Positions 1-10,506 of a DNA stretch of 64,000 nt are shown here, one piece after another. Below the pieces are notes generated by a model. The model did not search any database and was not told the origin of the DNA. It saw nothing but the letters and a program-made list of their open reading frames with translations. The position numbers and the translations under genes are program-made. The stretch spans positions 806,001-870,000 of the forward strand of contig NC_085849.1 in assembly GCF_020906515.1 (NCBI RefSeq). The letters are read 5' to 3'. Each line of letters opens with the position of its first letter. Positions within the stretch are counted from its first letter, which is position 1. Origin of the DNA: Vanrija pseudolonga. Taxonomy: Eukaryota; Basidiomycota; Tremellomycetes; Trichosporonales; Trichosporonaceae.

Positions 1-1299
1 GCGTCCGGGCGCGGCCGTAGGATTGGCGGCTCGGCGCGCATCACCGCCACGGGGGGGAGTAACGGCGCGACACGCAAAAAAGGCAAGGGGAAGGCAGAGT
101 CTGACATTGTCAACCAAGACTTTTGTTCTGTTTGCAAGGGTATCGGTCGCTTCCTCTGCTGCGACGGTTGCCCGCGGTCATTCCACTTCATGTGCCTCGA
201 CCCGCCTCTCCGCATCGACGAGCTGCCATCCGAGGAGACGTGGTACTGCAACAAGTGCCGTGCTGAGAAGGTACGTGGGCATGGATGACGAGAGAGGGCG
301 GTGAGGACTACGACTGACGGCCTTAGAACCCAGAAAAGTTTGCGGATATCCCTGCAAAGTTCAAGGAGAAGCCCGTGACGTCGCTGTTTAGAATGCTCGT
401 CAACAAGGTCGAGAAGGACAACCCACAGCAGTTCAGGCTGCCCCAGGAGATCCGCTCGTTCTTCACTGGTGTTGGCACGGGCAACTTTGGCGAGTATGTC
501 GATGCCGAGGGTGCGAGGACAAAGTACGAGTGAGTGGCAGTGTGGCACTCGTAGTTCCCGTCTAACAATACCCAGCCGCAAGGGCTTTATCGAAGACCGC
601 GACCCCATCCGCCTTCGCGACGCCAAGCAGCGTCCCATCACCTGCTACAAGTGCGGCGGCTCGTCCATCCCGCTTCACTCTCTCGCGTCCGACCCCGAAG
701 CGTCGTGGCGCCAGATTGTGTCGTGCGACTACTGCGCGCTGCACTGGCACCTCGACTGCCTGACGCCTCCGCTGGCGTCGATGCCCAACTCGATGCGCAA
801 GTGGATGTGCCCCAACCACGCCGAGCAGGTCATGGCGCGTAGGCGTACGGTCAAGAACGGGCTTGAGGACGTCGATGTCGACGAGGGAGGCCAGCGCAAC
901 AATGGCAACATTACCATTGTGGAGAACGAGGAGCCGCGCCAGGCTATCCCGACCGAGGACATGGTCATCAACAACAAGCGCTACCGCGTCCCCGAGAAGA
1001 TTATCCAGCTCGACTTTTGGTCCAAGCTCAAGGAGGAGCGCGCGGCGGCCGTCAAGCGCGCCAAGGCGTCGGTCGACAATGCGTCCAAGGAGGATTTGGA
1101 CGCCGCGGGGTTGATTCTCAGCCTGTTCCATGGTGGGCCCGTTGCCGCGCCTGCCCCCGCCCCCAAGGCGAACGGCGGTGGCGACCACGAGCGGGCTGCC
1201 GTTGCCGCGGACCACGCACGCGTGCCGAATGGTATGCCTGGAACGCCTGGCTCGGATGCCCCGCGCAAGATTATGCTGAGAGTTTCTCGTCCAGAGTGA
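1..1299 (+). CDS. RCO1: PHD-finger protein, Rco1-type Rpd3S subunit (5' partial)
   Basis: The gene enters from the left edge. Exons are <1-270, 327-529 and 576-1299, all in phase. Exon 1 encodes a canonical PHD finger (starts CSVCKGIGRFLCCDGC, ends WYCNKC). Exon 3 encodes a second, divergent zinc-binding segment: CYKCGG, then CDYCALHWHLDCL, then W-x-C-P-N-H. Two PHD-type fingers separated by about 100 residues is the layout of fungal Rco1 and S. pombe Cph1/Cph2. Those proteins hold Eaf3 and the Rpd3 deacetylase on H3K36-methylated gene bodies to suppress cryptic transcription. The segment between the fingers would be the Sin3-interacting region. The C-terminus is Ala/Pro-rich and ends before a tga at 1297. 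The start codon and any N-terminal domains lie outside the window. Another double-PHD chromatin protein is the main alternative. Confidence 0.75.
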
Positions 1300-1753
1300 G
1301 CAGGCGTAGCGCGGACACGAGCGAGTGCAAAGCGCGTAGACGAGTTCAAGGGCGTAGACGAGAGCAAGAGAAGACGAGAGCGAGGCGCGTAGAGCGAGCG
1401 AGCGAGCGAGCGCAAGGAGCAACGTCGAGGAAGATTGAACGAGCGGGCGTCACGTCGAGCGGCCTGCCGTCCCACCAACCCCACTACCCAACCCCCATTT
1501 GCCATACCACATCCTGTTATTCCACAGTTACCGTTTATCCCATCCATGCGCCGCGCCGCGGCAGGCGCCCCCCGTCCCCACCCCATCATTCCTATCATCA
1601 TGTGTATAGTTTTGGCATCGTCGTAGTTTGGTCATACCCATAGGAGGTGTCATGCATATTGCGTGTGCCGATGAGTCGCGGCGTGAGCCGCCCGATGATA
1701 TAACCAACCCTCTATTAACGTCCATCGCTGTCTGTCTACCATTACGCTGCAGT
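1300..1753. other. Convergent 3' intergenic region
   Basis: This is the space between the stop codons of the convergent PHD gene and the mitochondrial carrier gene, so it holds two 3' UTRs. The first 100 bases contain a purine-rich gagcgagcgagcg tract. I see no RNA gene or conserved reading frame here. Confidence 0.5.
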
Positions 1754-3122
1754 CTACACAATAAGGTCGGGCGGCGCGTCGACCTTCTCCTCGCTTCCCA
1801 TAGCGCGCATAGCCAGCTCGAACGCGACAAACGTAGCGCCGTTCGCAAACGGACTACGCACGAGCGTGGGCTCCAGCCCGCCGAGGAAGCCCTTGACGCC
1901 CTGCGCGCGCCACGTCTTGGCAAAGCAGTCGAGCATGCCCGTGTACTTGCGCTTCGAGGGCTCGAGCGCGTCCGTCTGCAGCTTGGACTTGACGACGTCG
2001 ATGGGGTAGATGGAGAACCAGAGGGCGAAGCCGGCTGACGCGCCGAACCCGAGCGACACGAGCGGCGAGATCTGTTCGCGGGAAATGTTGTTGTTGCGCG
2101 TGTAGCGTTGGACGAGGTACTCGTACGCGAGGAAGTAGCACCTGTGTCGTTAGCGGCGAGCGGCGAGCGGAGCGAGCCGCGAGGCGCGGGGCGGGCAGCC
2201 AGCGACGTCGAGTCGGAGTAGAGCAGTGCCACACCACACCACCCCCGCCACGCACAACGCACCACCGCTGCGCGGTGCTGCTAGGACTCACCCATATCCC
2301 ACACCATCACGCCACATGGTAGCCACCTGGCCCTTGAACAGCCCGCGGGGCCCACCATGCGCCCAGAGCTTGCGCGCGCAATCAAGCGGCCCGTTGTACA
2401 GCTTGACGTCGGCAGGCTGCGTCTGCAGGCGGATACGGATGTGCTCCACTGGCCCGGCCACAGCCGTGTTCGCCACGCCCGCGATCGCGCCGGACGCATA
2501 GAGCTCCGCGAGGGAGAGGGGGCGCGCGCCGGCGCGCGCGGCGAACTGGCGCTTGGCCCACTCTAGCGCGCCGAACTGGATCGAGACGCATGCGCCTGCG
2601 AGCGAGCGTTAGCGAGCTGCGTGAGGGTCGGGGAACGACGTACCGATGCCGAGGAGCGGGGTGAGCGTTCCCTGTGTACGTTAGCACACATCAACACTGG
2701 GCACGGCACACCAGCATCACCGCTGTCCCGTCCCCGCCAGCCTCGCCGCGCTGCGCGCGCCTCGGCAGCTCCGCTTACCTTGTAGAACCCCAGCAGCCCC
2801 TCGTTCTTGAGCAGCTTGGTCGCGCAGTCGAGCGGCGAGGAAAACGTGCCCGGCGCGGCGGTCTGTACGCGGACCTTGACAATGTCGAAGGGCTATCGAG
2901 CAGCGAGCGTTAGCGAGCTGTTCGGTCGTTGGCTGGGTGAGCTCGGCGCGGTGGGGCCAGCCAGCCAGCGCCGAAACAACAAGCCATGCTCCACCCCGCG
3001 CTGCAGCTCACCGGCTACGCCGGTTCGCTGGCGCTGGCGCGACTCACCTGGCCCACCAGCACCTGCGCGACGCCGCCGACCGACCCGCCCACGAGGTCCT
3101 TTTGCGTCTGCGAGAGGCCCAT
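1754..3122 (-). CDS. Mitochondrial carrier family protein (YMC1/YMC2-like)
   Basis: Five exons (3122-3048, 2892-2779, 2671-2644, 2595-2292, 2141-1754) give 302 residues, the usual length of the solute carrier 25 family. The three carrier signatures are all present: PFDIVKVRVQT near residue 27, PVEHIRIRLQT in the middle repeat, and YPIDVVKSKLQT in the third. The N-terminus GGSVGGVAQVLVGQPFD resembles the yeast Ymc1/Ymc2 branch, which has been linked to glycine and other amino or organic acids, so an inner-membrane amino or organic acid exchanger is likely. Substrate cannot be settled from sequence. Exon 3 is only 28 nt. Introns 1 and 3 share a 19-nt 3' block that contains the branch site (see findings). 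The start is the only ATG that precedes the first conserved transmembrane segment. Confidence 0.85.
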
Positions 3123-3507
3123 TGTTGATGGAGAGATGGGCAAGTGCACAACGCGGCGCCGATTCAATCCATCCCGCGCCGCGCCGCATTTGAAGCGCCT
3201 CCCAAAGATAAGGCTTGGAAAAAACCCGAGCTATGTTGGAAATGACGCTTTTCGCGTATCCAAATGGGCCGGCTGGGCCGGTCGCCCGGTTTCAGGCAAT
3301 GTCAACAAGGCGGCGCAGAGGTGGCCGTGGCCAACCACGACAAAGCCCTTTCCAACAATCCCAGGCCACTTTCCAACGAGCCCCAACTCGCCAACTCCAA
3401 TATACACTCATACATCTCTAGCAACATGTCTACCACACTTACTCAGATATCTACCAACGCGCGCTCATCTCAGACTAGGCCTGGAACAGACGTGCTCATC
3501 TCTCACA
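3123..3507. other. Carrier promoter and CUF1 3' region
   Basis: This stretch lies upstream of the carrier start and downstream of the CUF1 stop, both on the minus strand. It must hold the carrier promoter and the CUF1 3' UTR. I see no further gene. Confidence 0.5.
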
Positions 3508-4499
3508 CTAAGCCTGGAATGGAGGCAGCATGTTGGGCCACTGCACCGCGCCGCCACCGTTGGCAAGCACGGCGCCTCCGTTTACAGTGGCGTTTTGCCC
3601 CGCACCAGCAGGCCCCGCCCCCACCGACGCCGCCGGCGAGTCCGTGTCCATTGCAGACATGGTCGACGGGTCAAACAAAAACTCGTCAAACGGGTCACCG
3701 ACAGACAAGCTCGCAGTCGCATTCGCCAGCATGTGTGTCTGCGACACGCTCGACTCGGACGACGGGTGCGAGCGCATGAGGGGCGGAGGCTGGGTTGGCG
3801 CCGCGGCGACCGGGACCGGCGCGGCCCCCGCGACTGTTGACTGCCGCGCTTGCTGGTTTAGCAGCGCCTGCAGAATTCGGTCCACATCGGACGGGTTCAG
3901 CGGCTTGGACAGGTCGATAATGTCTGGGTTGATCTGCCCGTTGGCCGCGGCGGCAAGCGGCGCCTGCAGCTGCGAAGCCGCGGCAACAGCCTCGGGCTGC
4001 AGAATCGCCGCAGGTGGCTGCTCACTTGCGCTGCTAATGCTGCCGCGAGACGGCGCATTGTTCTCGCCTGGCATAAGAGGTAACGCCGCAAAGCTGTTGC
4101 CAAAGCCGGGGTAGTACACATCATCGTGGCGCTTGAAGAACTGTTCGGGCGACGCGCCGTTCGTAGAAGAGGCCTGGTTCGACAACCCCTGCTGGCTGGT
4201 TGGCTGGAACCCGACAATGCCGGCGAGTTGTGCGTCTTGGCCGAAGGGGAAGTATCCCTTGTTGCTGGCCTCGGCCGCGTTCGCCTCGGCTGTACTCATA
4301 TCACCCTGCGCGCGGATTGGCAGGCCATTGGTCTGCGGGACGGTCGCGAGGTTGAAGAAGAAGTTGAAGTTGGATGTAATGTCGGGGTTTTGTGATGGTG
4401 TGGGCAGCTGCGCCTGGGGTTGGGGCTGGGGCTGAGTCGGGGGTTGCGCTTGTCGTTGCTGCTGCTGCTGCTGCTGCTGAGCCAGGTGCTCCTGTTGCT

Positions 4500-4567
<68 letters not shown>

Positions 4568-7293
4568 GCCGCGCCAGCATCCGGCGCGTCAATCACGCCC
4601 TGCTGCGCCAGCGCGCCCGCGATAAGCTCCTGGATATCCCCCATGGACGCGCCGTAATCGCCAATGTTGGCATTGAACATTGGAGGGTTTGGCACACCGT
4701 CTGCGTCTACTCCCTGCACGTTGATTTCTGGCGGACCGGTGAGACTCGAAAAGGGGGACTCATCCGACGCGACGCCGTTGGTCGACAGGAGCTGGTTGAA
4801 GAAGGCCATAAAGTCCACCTCGGACGCTGCGAGGGCCGTTGCAATGTCGTCGACTCCGACTGCCATACCACGATCTGTCGAAGCAATGTCGTCGCGATCT
4901 GATTCTGGTACTGGGACAGCTCCAGCCGCACCAGGGCTGCCACTTCTCGAAGCCTGCGACGACGGTGGCTGGGCGGTAGGCGAGTGTTGTCTGGCGCTGC
5001 CACTGCCAGAGGCTGAACGTGGCGGTGCTAGGCGACTGGCTCCCGCTGCAGATGGCTTTGGCAAGATTGGGCGAGGGTGGTGCGGGTTGGTGTGCAACGC
5101 GAGTGCCTTGGCCGACGACTTTGAGCCAAGTGAGCTCGAACGCTGAACAGAGGCTCCACTAGTGACACTCGACACTGATGTACGTCGGCCTGTCGGGCCG
5201 TTGGAAGCCTCTTTGGCGCGATGAACCGATGTCGTGCGACGCACGGGCCCACCAGCCGGCAAGCCGGTAGCTACTCCATTTGGTGGTGTGGAAGTCGATT
5301 TTGGAATGGCTGACGTCGATGGCTGAGGTGATGGCTGTCTGTGCGCAGAAGATGGTGTCAAGGCAAGGGGCGAGGTCGATTGCGGCGTGGGTTGGAGCAG
5401 CCCGTTTGTCGAAGTCGTCGGCGGGGTCGAGGTCGAGGCGGCTCCTCCGCCACAACAGCCACCGCCAGCGGCTGGTGCCGTTGGCGGCTCGGCCGCGTCG
5501 TGCATGTGGGTGTCACCGTCCTCGTCACAGGCACAGCGCACACAGCATCCGCAGCACGAGCTCTCGCAGGTGCATTCACCAGGCGCGCACTGGCACCTGC
5601 CGTTGCAGCACTCGAGCGGGAGAAGCTGCACAAGGCCGAACGCCCGCGCCGCGTCGTCGCCCATGTGGGCCGCTGGCGGCAACACGGTCGTGTCGTGCGG
5701 ATTGAGGTCGGTCGCACGCTGAACCCTTGGCGCAGGCACGTTTGCAGCGGCCACCTTGATGAGCTGCTCGACCGACTGCACACCCGAAGGGATGGAGACG
5801 TGGTTGTGGCAGTCGAAGCGACTCGGGCAGTTGGGGCCACAGGCACCATCGTGGCCATGGTGGTCATCGGTCGACGAAGAACCCGGCGCTGGCGGGTTAC
5901 CGTGCAGTGCACAGCCGGGACACTCGCAACCGTCGCCACACGTGCATCCGGAAATGGTGACGTCTTCCGAGGTTGGGAACGCCACAGGACCGTCGACCTC
6001 CATCTCCATTGTCTCGACCTTGATGCCGCCTTGCTGGGCAGCGGTATCGAAGGTATGGATACCTGGCAGTCCAAGAACCGAGCGAGGGATCTCCGATGCA
6101 ATGGAGCCGTCCTGGTTGAACGCAGCACCGAGCAGCCTGTTTAGATCCGTGAGCGGACGCAGGCGTGGCGGCGGTGGACGAATCGACTGGCCGTTGGTCC
6201 ATGCCACGGGTGACAGGCCCGACGCCGAGGAACCAGACTCGCTGCGAGCCTTGCCGTGCCGGGGCGACGAGTGGCCGTTGGTAGAGTATGGCGAATAGAG
6301 GCGCGTCTTGTGAACATGCGGTGAGGTGTGTGCGGGGTGGTGCCTTTTGTCCGGAGATGCCAGGTTGGCTGTTGTCATGGACAGGTTTGCCCGCACCAGA
6401 CTGCTGAACGGCTGCATGGTCGCGGCCTGGCTCGGCGTAGAAGAGCCAGAGTTGCTCGTCCCGGCCTCGGATGGCGTCGTTGTCGTCGCCTTGGCCTTGA
6501 ACATTTCAATGAGGCTGTCCGTGACCTGGGCATGGGTGTCGATACGCGGAGGCGAGCGCTCCCGACGCGCTGCTTCGGCAACGGGAGCAGCTGCCGGTCG
6601 CTTCGGCGCACAGCACTTGCACAGGCCCGTCGTCTGGCAGTGGCATGGGTTGAGGAGATTTTGCACTGGGCGTGAGCTAGGTGCCTCTTAAAAGCTATAC
6701 TTACACTTCCGTTCGGCGGCGCGGCTGCTGTCGCCGCTGAGGCCAGTGAGCGCCTCTGCCGCTGCGGCCATGTCATGGACATCCTTGAGACCGTTTGGGA
6801 ACGTAGGCGTAGATCCAGGAACGCCCTTCTTTGTTTCGACAACTTCTGGGACAATCAGTGGGGCCGGTGCCGGTGGTGGTTGGGCAGATGCGACGATGGT
6901 GGCGGCTGCGGTTGCCGCTCCTCCCGGCAAAATGGTAGAGGGCGCCTGGTTCTTGAGGTCACCGCAAGAACACTGGGGAAGGATCAGCCCGTGCGTGCAT
7001 AGTCTGGAGCTGGCGCGGGAGCGCTGGGGGGTGCCAGTGGGAGGGCCCCACCCCAGCTTCGGCCCCATCACACAGAGACCACGCACCTTTGTGTGAACGC
7101 TGCCACCTCCATTGCTGGCGCTGGCCGACGACGCAGAACCCTTGCGCTTGTCGCGGCAAAACTGGCACTGCGTCGCCGGGCGGCCCTTCTTCTTGACCTC
7201 GAACAGGGGCCGGTCGGTATGCGTGCACCCCGACACGCGGTGACCCTTGATGCAGGTCGCGCACGCATACTTTTTGTCGTTGATGAGGACCAT
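3508..7293 (-). CDS. CUF1: Copper-fist transcription factor Cuf1
   Basis: Exons 7293-7087, 6972-6705 and 6665-3508 give 1210 residues. Residues 1-45 form a copper fist: it opens MVLINDKKYACATCIKGHR and continues with C-x-H, then KKGRPATQCQFCRDKRK, which covers the zinc ligands and the AT-hook-like GRP of Ace1, Mac1 and Cuf1. Exon 2 opens with CSCGDLKN. Exon 3 adds Cys clusters CHCQTTGLCKCC, CTCGDGCECPGC and CNGRCQCAPGECTC, candidate copper(I)-binding modules. The middle carries two glutamine tracts encoded by CAG repeats, and the C-terminal half is Ser/Pro/Gln-rich as in activation domains. In Cryptococcus, Cuf1 activates copper importers when copper is low and metallothioneins when it is high. 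The start is fixed by the copper fist, which begins at residue 1 in this family. Confidence 0.9.
4459..4479. repeat. (CTG)7 tract inside CUF1
   Basis: Seven uninterrupted CTG units on the plus strand read as CAG glutamine codons in CUF1. They lie C-terminal to the longer tract, separated from it by a short Gln-rich linker. Confidence 0.9.
4507..4566. repeat. Pure (CTG)20 trinucleotide repeat inside CUF1
   Basis: Twenty uninterrupted CTG units, read as CAG on the coding strand, encode a polyglutamine run in CUF1. Purity without synonymous CAA codons marks a tract likely to vary in length between isolates. Confidence 0.95.
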
Positions 7294-9369
7294 TGTGACG
7301 ACGGGTGCGGTCGCGGAGGAGGGCGGGCGCTAAAGAAAAACAAGGGTGTGTCGGCGAGTGAGATGGGAAGGGTGGGGGGAGAGGGACGGGGCAATAGACC
7401 GGTAAGTGTGCTGTACGCTGTTTGGAACTGGGCTTGCTGGAGTCGAGCTGGGCTGTGGTGGTCTCGACTCGCCTCCTCGCTGAGGAAGACGGCGTGCTCG
7501 GCGTAGGCGGTTGGTGTGTTGAGTGGGGTGGGGGGACTGAGGCTCGACGACTACCCACTAGGGGTTTTGCCGGCCGTTGAAGCGCGTGTTATTGCCTTGA
7601 CGAGGGGCAAACCATCTGCCTGGTCGACAATGGGCCAGTGTGGGGGGGAAGAGTAGTGGTTGTGCGAGGGGGAAGAGTAGAGAGGTGGGGATGTTGAGAG
7701 AGAATGGACGCGTGGAGGAGAATGCGCGTGAGTTGGGAAGGGGAGGAAGCTTATGTTGAAAGCAGTGGCAACTGGCAGGTAGGTTGCGTGGGGTGGTGGG
7801 GGCGGGGGTGGGTGGGTGGGTAGGTAGGAAAGGGGGAGTGCGACTGCCGCCTGGCTGTGGTGGTAGTAGTAGTAGTGGTAGCGCAGAGGTGCTAAGTAGG
7901 TAGGAGTGCTGCCGTTGGCAGGCAGTTGACAGGTACCAGCCAGTTGTTGCAACGGACGTCTGACACACCACACAGACACACCGACACTGCAGACGCAGGC
8001 GGAGCAGGGCGGGCACAATGCCGCGATGCCGCTGGGCTGTCCGTGCTGCCTTGCCTTCCTCTGAGCAGCCCAAACATTCCCTCTGCATGCATTGCACTAA
8101 CTTTTTTTTTGGTCCCCATTGTCAGCAAAGTACACCAACAGGCCAACTGCCCCGAGCACCGCTCTCAGCTCTCCTTAGTTTGAATGCAACCAGATTCATA
8201 TTGGCCATTTGCTCTTGGTAGGATTGCTGCTGCATGTCACCCGTCGCCGTCGTGCCTGTGCTCCCATGCTCCTTGGATCCTTGGTCCCCCCTGTCCCCCG
8301 ACCACCTGCCCGACCCCCTTGACCCTTCCCCTTCACCCCCACCCCCCCCCCCTCCCCCCTGTTTTGCAGTTTTACCCCTTGCTGACGCCAGGCAAGTCTT
8401 CCCTGCAAACTCGACTTGAGATTGTTGAACGCCGCGCCGCGTGCAACCATCCCCCCGCGCGCTTGTCGCCAAACGACGCCACCCAATCTACTGGCCTCTA
8501 CGTTTTTGATCCCGCCTGCTCGCTCGTCCGCTTGCTCCGGACCCGTATTCTCCGACGACCCAAAGGCCCAAGTGGGATATCGCAAATAGAATTCAGTTGC
8601 CAAAATTATTATTGACGGCCCCTCGCCACCCATACATATGCACCCATATTAGGCCGAGTGTGGCATCGCACATCAACGGGGGCATGGCCTGCCCATCTGC
8701 TCGACGCTGCACAGACAGCTGCTGGCGATCAGAAGATCAGGTGGTGATCGTGACGCCTCTAACATGTACGCCCGACACCGATCCGGCGATCGTGCCCTCG
8801 CCGCCTCGAGCGCCGCGGCCGAACAGGACAACTCCGCCTCGGAGACCACCTGCGTATGTACCTGTACGGCTGCACTCGTATTCCCGGCAATACACCTATC
8901 TAGGCTGCTGCCACGATCCCGCATTAGCGGTCTCACGTTAGCACCGGCGTTTCCCAACCCCAACCCCGGTCGGGGTGTCGGTAGTCGAGGTAGGTAGGTC
9001 GGCCATCATCGTCGGCAGAAGCCAGCAAGCCAGCGATCCAGCCAGCGCTTGCGTCGATCGACACTTGTCTCTGGGTCATGGGTTTGCCGGACTAGAGTGC
9101 TGCAGTTCTATTTGAGCCCACTTGGGCCCCCGTGCCCCCTGCCTCGCCGCCTCGACTGCTGCGGCCTGCTGTGCGGTGCAAACAAGTGAAACCGACACTA
9201 GTGGCGACTTTTAGTTTGTGCCTTCCTCGCGTTGTTGAGCCGTGGGTTTATCAATGGAATGCAACTGGCTGACGGGTGTTTCACAACAAAGACCACTGAC
9301 GCAATGGCGCCTTTGGACAAAACACAGGTGCATGCTACAGTGGCGGTAAACCTAGACCTAGACTATGGG
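7294..9369. other. Long CUF1 upstream region
   Basis: About 2 kb separate the CUF1 start from the stop of the next minus-strand gene. The stretch is pyrimidine/purine-skewed with C, G and T runs (for example a poly-C run near 8350 and a T run near 8101). The open frames in it are low-complexity and lack recognisable domains. A TTTGCTC heptamer lies at 8208. An unusually long leader or promoter for CUF1 is the simplest reading. Confidence 0.4.
8208..8214 (+). promoter_or_regulatory. TTTGCTC heptamer (CuRE-like) upstream of CUF1
   Basis: The heptamer TTTGCTC matches the core copper-response element of the yeast Mac1 family. It lies about 0.9 kb upstream of the CUF1 start on the opposite strand. 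A single copy of a 7-mer in 2 kb can arise by chance, so autoregulation is only a hint. Confidence 0.25.
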
Positions 9370-10506
9370 TTAAGCGAGAACCAGGCGTACACCGGCCTGG
9401 TGCGAGTCGAGCGCAGTGTTCAAGCTCGCAAAGATGCGCGACACGTCGACCTCGGTGATGGCCTTCTTCCAGTCCTCGCCGTTCTTCAAGAAGCGCGCGT
9501 GGCTCGCAATCTCGCGGCACGCGTCGACACTCGCCGTCAGGAGCTGCGTCAACGTGTCGGCCGGGACCTTGATGATCTCGGGCAGGCGCGTCTCGGAGCT
9601 CTTGGGCGGCGTGAACAGGTCGCCCGGCTTGCGTCCAGACCACCAGTTGCCGGTCGCGTGCTTGAGCTCGGCGGCGCCCTCGAGCGACTCGGACGGCTCG
9701 AGGATGCCGAGGTGGAGGAGCACGCCAAGGGGCAGCGGCAGCGGCGAGACGTTGGCCAGCGCCTTGGCCTCGGGCAAGGGGATCGCAGCGTTGTTCGGGC
9801 CAAACTGGTGCGCGAGGTCCTGCAGCAGCTCAAGCGGCGCCGCGGGGAGCACGGTGCCAGGAGGGGCGGGGTACGGGTCGGCGAGCGTGGGAACCAGCCC
9901 AACGACCAGGTGGCAGAAGTCCTTGGCGAACGACAGCGCCGTGTCGGGGTCGGAGACACTGCGCTCCTTGTCGACGGTGAGGAGCGCAATGACCTCTTCG
10001 CCGAGACACGAGGCCTTGATGCCCTGGCCGAGGGTCTGGAAGAGGACGACGAGCTCGACGGCAACGTCGACGGCAGGCTTCCACCGCTCGCCAACGCGCA
10101 CGCCCTTCATCGTCTCGTGCTCGCGCTCGCGGAGGATCTCGATGCCGAAGAACTCGGCGATCTTGGCCTCGGTGAGCTCGTCGGCGGCCCACGCCTTGGC
10201 CGAAAGGAGGTTACCCGCCGTCCATCCTGGCTCGGAGGCGAGGAAGAGGCCGAGCACACCGCGCAGCGCCGTGTCGCCAGGCGTCTCGCGCGACTCGGCG
10301 AAGTACGCCAGGTGCTGTGGGCCCGAGAAGGCCGCGTTGACGAGGTGCAGGACCGCGAGGAAGTTGACGTGGTGGAGGTCCGAGGGGAACGCCAACGGCA
10401 GCGCCGTGGGGAGGTGCGACGGGGGGGCGGAGGTCAGCACCTCCTGCGGGAGGCTCGCGAGGAAGTCTCCAATGGCTTGGACCGAGATCTCGACGTGGCC
10501 GGGCAT
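9370..10506 (-). CDS. Conserved fungal protein, possible queuosine-salvage (DUF2419-like) family
   Basis: A single open frame of 378 residues with no intron. It is mostly helical, with HVNFLAVLHLVNAAF near residue 46, a central alternating helix pattern, and LGVLLHLGILEPSE near residue 260. The order of helices and the C-terminal pattern P-x-x-LLHLG recall the queuosine 5'-phosphate hydrolase family (human C9orf64). That family releases queuine for tRNA modification. I cannot confirm its catalytic residues, so this assignment is tentative. The chosen ATG precedes all conserved-looking sequence. A short upstream ATG at 10591 runs MTQ and then stops, which would make it a three-codon uORF if transcribed. 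Confidence 0.45.
   Translation of the reverse strand: MPGHVEISVQAIGDFLASLPQEVLTSAPPSHLPTALPLAFPSDLHHVNFLAVLHLVNAAFSGPQHLAYFAESRETPGDTALRGVLGLFLASEPGWTAGNLLSAKAWAADELTEAKIAEFFGIEILREREHETMKGVRVGERWKPAVDVAVELVVLFQTLGQGIKASCLGEEVIALLTVDKERSVSDPDTALSFAKDFCHLVVGLVPTLADPYPAPPGTVLPAAPLELLQDLAHQFGPNNAAIPLPEAKALANVSPLPLPLGVLLHLGILEPSESLEGAAELKHATGNWWSGRKPGDLFTPPKSSETRLPEIIKVPADTLTQLLTASVDACREIASHARFLKNGEDWKKAITEVDVSRIFASLNTALDSHQAGVRLVLA

Noticed and set aside
7551-8146. Possible small minus-strand genes upstream of CUF1
   Set aside because: The frames are Pro/Thr/Tyr repeats from C/T-rich leader sequence, with no fold-like pattern.
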